From Acidobacteriota bacterium (lineage in GTDB: Bacteria; Acidobacteriota; Terriglobia; Bryobacterales; Bryobacteraceae), in contig CANNLB010000115.1 in the NCBI GenBank assembly GCA_947505565.1, forward strand, positions 1 through 7,297: DNA of 7,297 nucleotides, in the 5' to 3' direction. Below are positions 5,122 to 7,297 of the stretch, piece by piece. The translations under genes were made by a program, and so were the position numbers. The notes under the pieces were generated by a model. The model saw nothing but the letters and a program-made list of their open reading frames with translations, did no database searches and had not been told where the DNA came from. Position 1 is the first letter of the stretch, and each line of letters begins with the position of its first letter.

Positions 5122-7297
5122 CTAGAAGACGATGCGGCCTTGGAGTTGGTACATGCGGTTTAGCGACGACGTTTGGCTGGTGACGCGACCGAAATTCGTC
5201 GAGGTCACATTCAGCTCCGGCGCGTTCATTTGCGAGCGGTTCATGAGGTTGATGGCGTCGCCGCGGAGTTGGAACCGGACCCGTTCGGCAAACTTAAACT
5301 CGCGGAGCAAGTTGACGTTCCACTGGTTTAAGCCGTCGGCACGGAGGCCGTTGAGAAAGCGGGGGAATACGCGGGTTTGGAAGGCGGCGGGCTGGTTATT
5401 CGCCACCCGCTCAAACGGCAGGCCGGTCTTGAACCACTGGTCGAGGGTTTTGTTGCCGCCGAGCGAGGCGTCGGACTCGAAGGTTTTGATATCGCCGTTG
5501 TAGAAAACGTTGCCCCACGCCAGTTGCGGTCCGTTCTGGAACTCGTAAGTGCCGGCGATCTGCCATCCGCCGAGCAGGTGGTTTCCGATTCCATTTTGTA
5601 AGTGGGCCCGGCCGTGGCCGAACGGGAGTTCGTAGATTCCCGTTACCGTAAAGCGGTGCGGGCGCGCGGTGTCGCTGGGCCACCAGCCGCTGGGCGTTTG
5701 GTTAAACTCGTTTTCGATGATATCCCAGCGGTTCTGGCGGGTTGCGGCGTAGGAGGCATTCAGGTTGAAGCCCTGCGAAAAGCGGCGTTGGAAGTTCACT
5801 TCCAGCACATGGGTGCTGGCTTTTCCGCTGGGAACGGCGTTGTTGTTGAGCCCGTTCATCTGCGGGAACTGCCGCAGCAACTGGTTTTTCGGAATGGTCG
5901 GGCTTGTGAACCGGCCCAAGGTGGAGATGTGCTGGTACAAGATTGGATTCGAGGTGCGCAAGGCATCGAAGTTACTGAGCAAGAAGGGGTTTGGCACGTT
6001 GCGATTCAACTCATTGGCAAGCGCGTTGTTCCGGGTGTTGGTGCTATTCCAGAAGCTTTCGGGCAGATAGTCCTGCCGGGTGGTGACCCCGACGCGGTCC
6101 CCCAATTGGCCCCAGTAGGCGACTTCGATCGTCATGTTCTTCGATATCTCGCGCTGGACCCCGACCCGCCAACGCTGCACCCGGGGATGTTGGCGATTGA
6201 AGTCCGTATAGGTAAAGCCCTGACCGGCGCGGGCCATGGACCCGAGCGCCTCGCGCAGGGGGACATCAAAACGGGTGCCGTTGGCGCGGACGGGGAACGG
6301 ATCCGACAACGGGGAGATACCGGCGCCGGGGTTGCCGGCGTTCCAGGTGGTGCCGAAATCGTTCGTCAGATTCGTATTGGTAGCGCGCGCGAAACCGTAC
6401 TGGTCGGCGCCTTGGTTCATGACGTTCAGGGTGTCATAGTAAGTGCCGTAACCACCGCGGATGACCATTTTTTCGCTGGGCTGCCAAGCGGCGGAGAGGC
6501 GGGGCAACCACATCAACTCGCTACGCCACAGGTTGCGGGGGGCTCCGTTTTGGCCAGCATAGAGGCTGCCGCCGCGGACGATGAACTGGCTGGCGGGCAG
6601 TTCGGGGAGCGGATTGCGGGCGTAGGCGGCCTGGGCGGCGGCGCTGATGGGGAGTTCCAGGTTCGGATCGAAGGAGGTGAGGGCGCGGTTATAGCGTTCG
6701 GTGGGCCCCTGTTCGTACTCCATGCGCAAGCCCAGCGTGATGGTGAGATTGCGGGTGACGCGCCAGGAATCCTGTCCGTACCAGGCATAGTAGGGGCTCA
6801 TGAGGGCGAAGTTGTCGTTGGTATCGACGGAAGCGGCGGTGGGGATCCCAAGCATGAAGGAGGCCCAACCGAGGGCGAGGCCGGCGGCGGGGACGAAGCC
6901 ATCTTCATCCTTGCGGACAAAGTTGTTGGCAAAGTTGAATGATCCGGAGGTGAAGCCGCCGTTTTGCAATTGGGTGCGGAAATGCTGGCGGAAATCGACA
7001 CCGCCGCGGAGGGTATGGCCACCGCGGATGTGCGTGGCGTTGAACTTGATGGCTTGCTGGCGGCCTTTGGTACCGGGGTCCACATTCACGCCGATGAACA
7101 TGTCGCCGTTCCAATGGGACATGCCGGGGAAGAGGACGCGGGGCATGACACAATTGGAGGCGCACTTGGCATCCATGTAAGAAGGCAGGCCGGCGTCGCT
7201 GGGTTTGTACTTGCGGGTGCCCAAGCGCTGATTTTGGAGCAGGAACCAGTTGGTATCGGCGGTGACGTTAAGGATGGTGGAGGGGCTGGCGGCGTAG
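5122..7297 (-). CDS. Oar-like TonB-dependent receptor (5' end missing)
   Basis: The frame is open to the right edge of the window and shows 724 residues of beta-barrel. The TTG at 7222-7224 is not a real start, because coding sequence continues upstream as YAASPSTILNVTADTNWFLL. Typical features of Oar-like receptors follow in order: RGGYGTYYDTLNVMNQGA, the strand NMTIEVAYWGQLGDRVG, LLRQFPQMNGL, the strand EVNFQRRFSQGFNLNASYA, ARPHRFTVTGIYELPFGHGR, LLGGWQIAGTYEFQNGPQL, and RVRFQLRGDAINLMNRSQ. The protein ends in RIVF, the terminal aromatic residue expected for insertion into the outer membrane. Family members are usually about 1,000-1,200 residues, with an N-terminal carboxypeptidase-like beta-sandwich and a plug domain, both outside this window. 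The substrate cannot be told; complex carbohydrates or proteins are usual guesses. Two cysteines eleven bases apart at codon level (7150-7164) lie in a predicted extracellular region. Confidence 0.93.
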   Translation of the reverse strand, partial: YAASPSTILNVTADTNWFLLQNQRLGTRKYKPSDAGLPSYMDAKCASNCVMPRVLFPGMSHWNGDMFIGVNVDPGTKGRQQAIKFNATHIRGGHTLRGGVDFRQHFRTQLQNGGFTSGSFNFANNFVRKDEDGFVPAAGLALGWASFMLGIPTAASVDTNDNFALMSPYYAWYGQDSWRVTRNLTITLGLRMEYEQGPTERYNRALTSFDPNLELPISAAAQAAYARNPLPELPASQFIVRGGSLYAGQNGAPRNLWRSELMWLPRLSAAWQPSEKMVIRGGYGTYYDTLNVMNQGADQYGFARATNTNLTNDFGTTWNAGNPGAGISPLSDPFPVRANGTRFDVPLREALGSMARAGQGFTYTDFNRQHPRVQRWRVGVQREISKNMTIEVAYWGQLGDRVGVTTRQDYLPESFWNSTNTRNNALANELNRNVPNPFLLSNFDALRTSNPILYQHISTLGRFTSPTIPKNQLLRQFPQMNGLNNNAVPSGKASTHVLEVNFQRRFSQGFNLNASYAATRQNRWDIIENEFNQTPSGWWPSDTARPHRFTVTGIYELPFGHGRAHLQNGIGNHLLGGWQIAGTYEFQNGPQLAWGNVFYNGDIKTFESDASLGGNKTLDQWFKTGLPFERVANNQPAAFQTRVFPRFLNGLRADGLNQWNVNLLREFKFAERVRFQLRGDAINLMNRSQMNAPELNVTSTNFGRVTSQTSSLNRMYQLQGRIVF

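Noticed and set aside
5602..6942. Plus-strand open frame of 446 codons
   Set aside because: It lies wholly antisense to the receptor gene, is rich in Gly/Val as expected from a shadow of GC-rich coding DNA, and has no recognisable motif.
1..7297. CRISPR array, transposase, integrase, tRNA, or toxin or defence genes
   Set aside because: No regularly spaced repeats, tRNA-like folds or recognisable motifs of such proteins were seen on either strand.

Overview
The window looks like high-GC chromosomal DNA from an acidobacterium, most likely of the Solibacter/Bryobacter type. This is an inference. It rests on an Oar-like TonB-dependent receptor of the kind greatly expanded in that phylum, and on a Tat-exported protein of unknown function of a type I associate with Acidobacteria and Planctomycetes. 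There is no rRNA, tRNA or other taxonomic marker.

Every gene I can support lies on the minus strand. Read from right to left, the order is as follows. (1) The C-terminal 724 residues of a large outer-membrane TonB-dependent receptor (5122-7297), running off the right edge. (2) A spacer of about 280 bp with no convincing gene. (3) A 93-bp decayed remnant (4738-4830) of a second copy of the Tat-protein gene found at the far left. (4) An intact gene for a secreted alpha-acetolactate decarboxylase (3941-4708). (5) A stretch of about 500 bp with no intact gene, holding an orphan signal-peptide-like ORF (3801-3884). (6) A shattered gene (1874-3444) whose protein can be read only by switching frames at three G-runs. 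(7) An intact Tat-exported protein of unknown function (419-1738). (8) A non-coding left end (1-418) with small hairpins.

The genes do not form an obvious pathway. The receptor and both intact downstream proteins carry, or belong to families with, export signals, so the common theme is the cell envelope and periplasm. No acetolactate synthase or butanediol dehydrogenase gene accompanies the decarboxylase.

The most informative signals are of genome decay and rearrangement. One gene is broken at three G-runs. A short copy of the Tat gene with an in-frame stop now forms the upstream region of the decarboxylase gene. A nine-base G tract lies inside the otherwise intact decarboxylase gene. I see no convincing new defence or mobile system.
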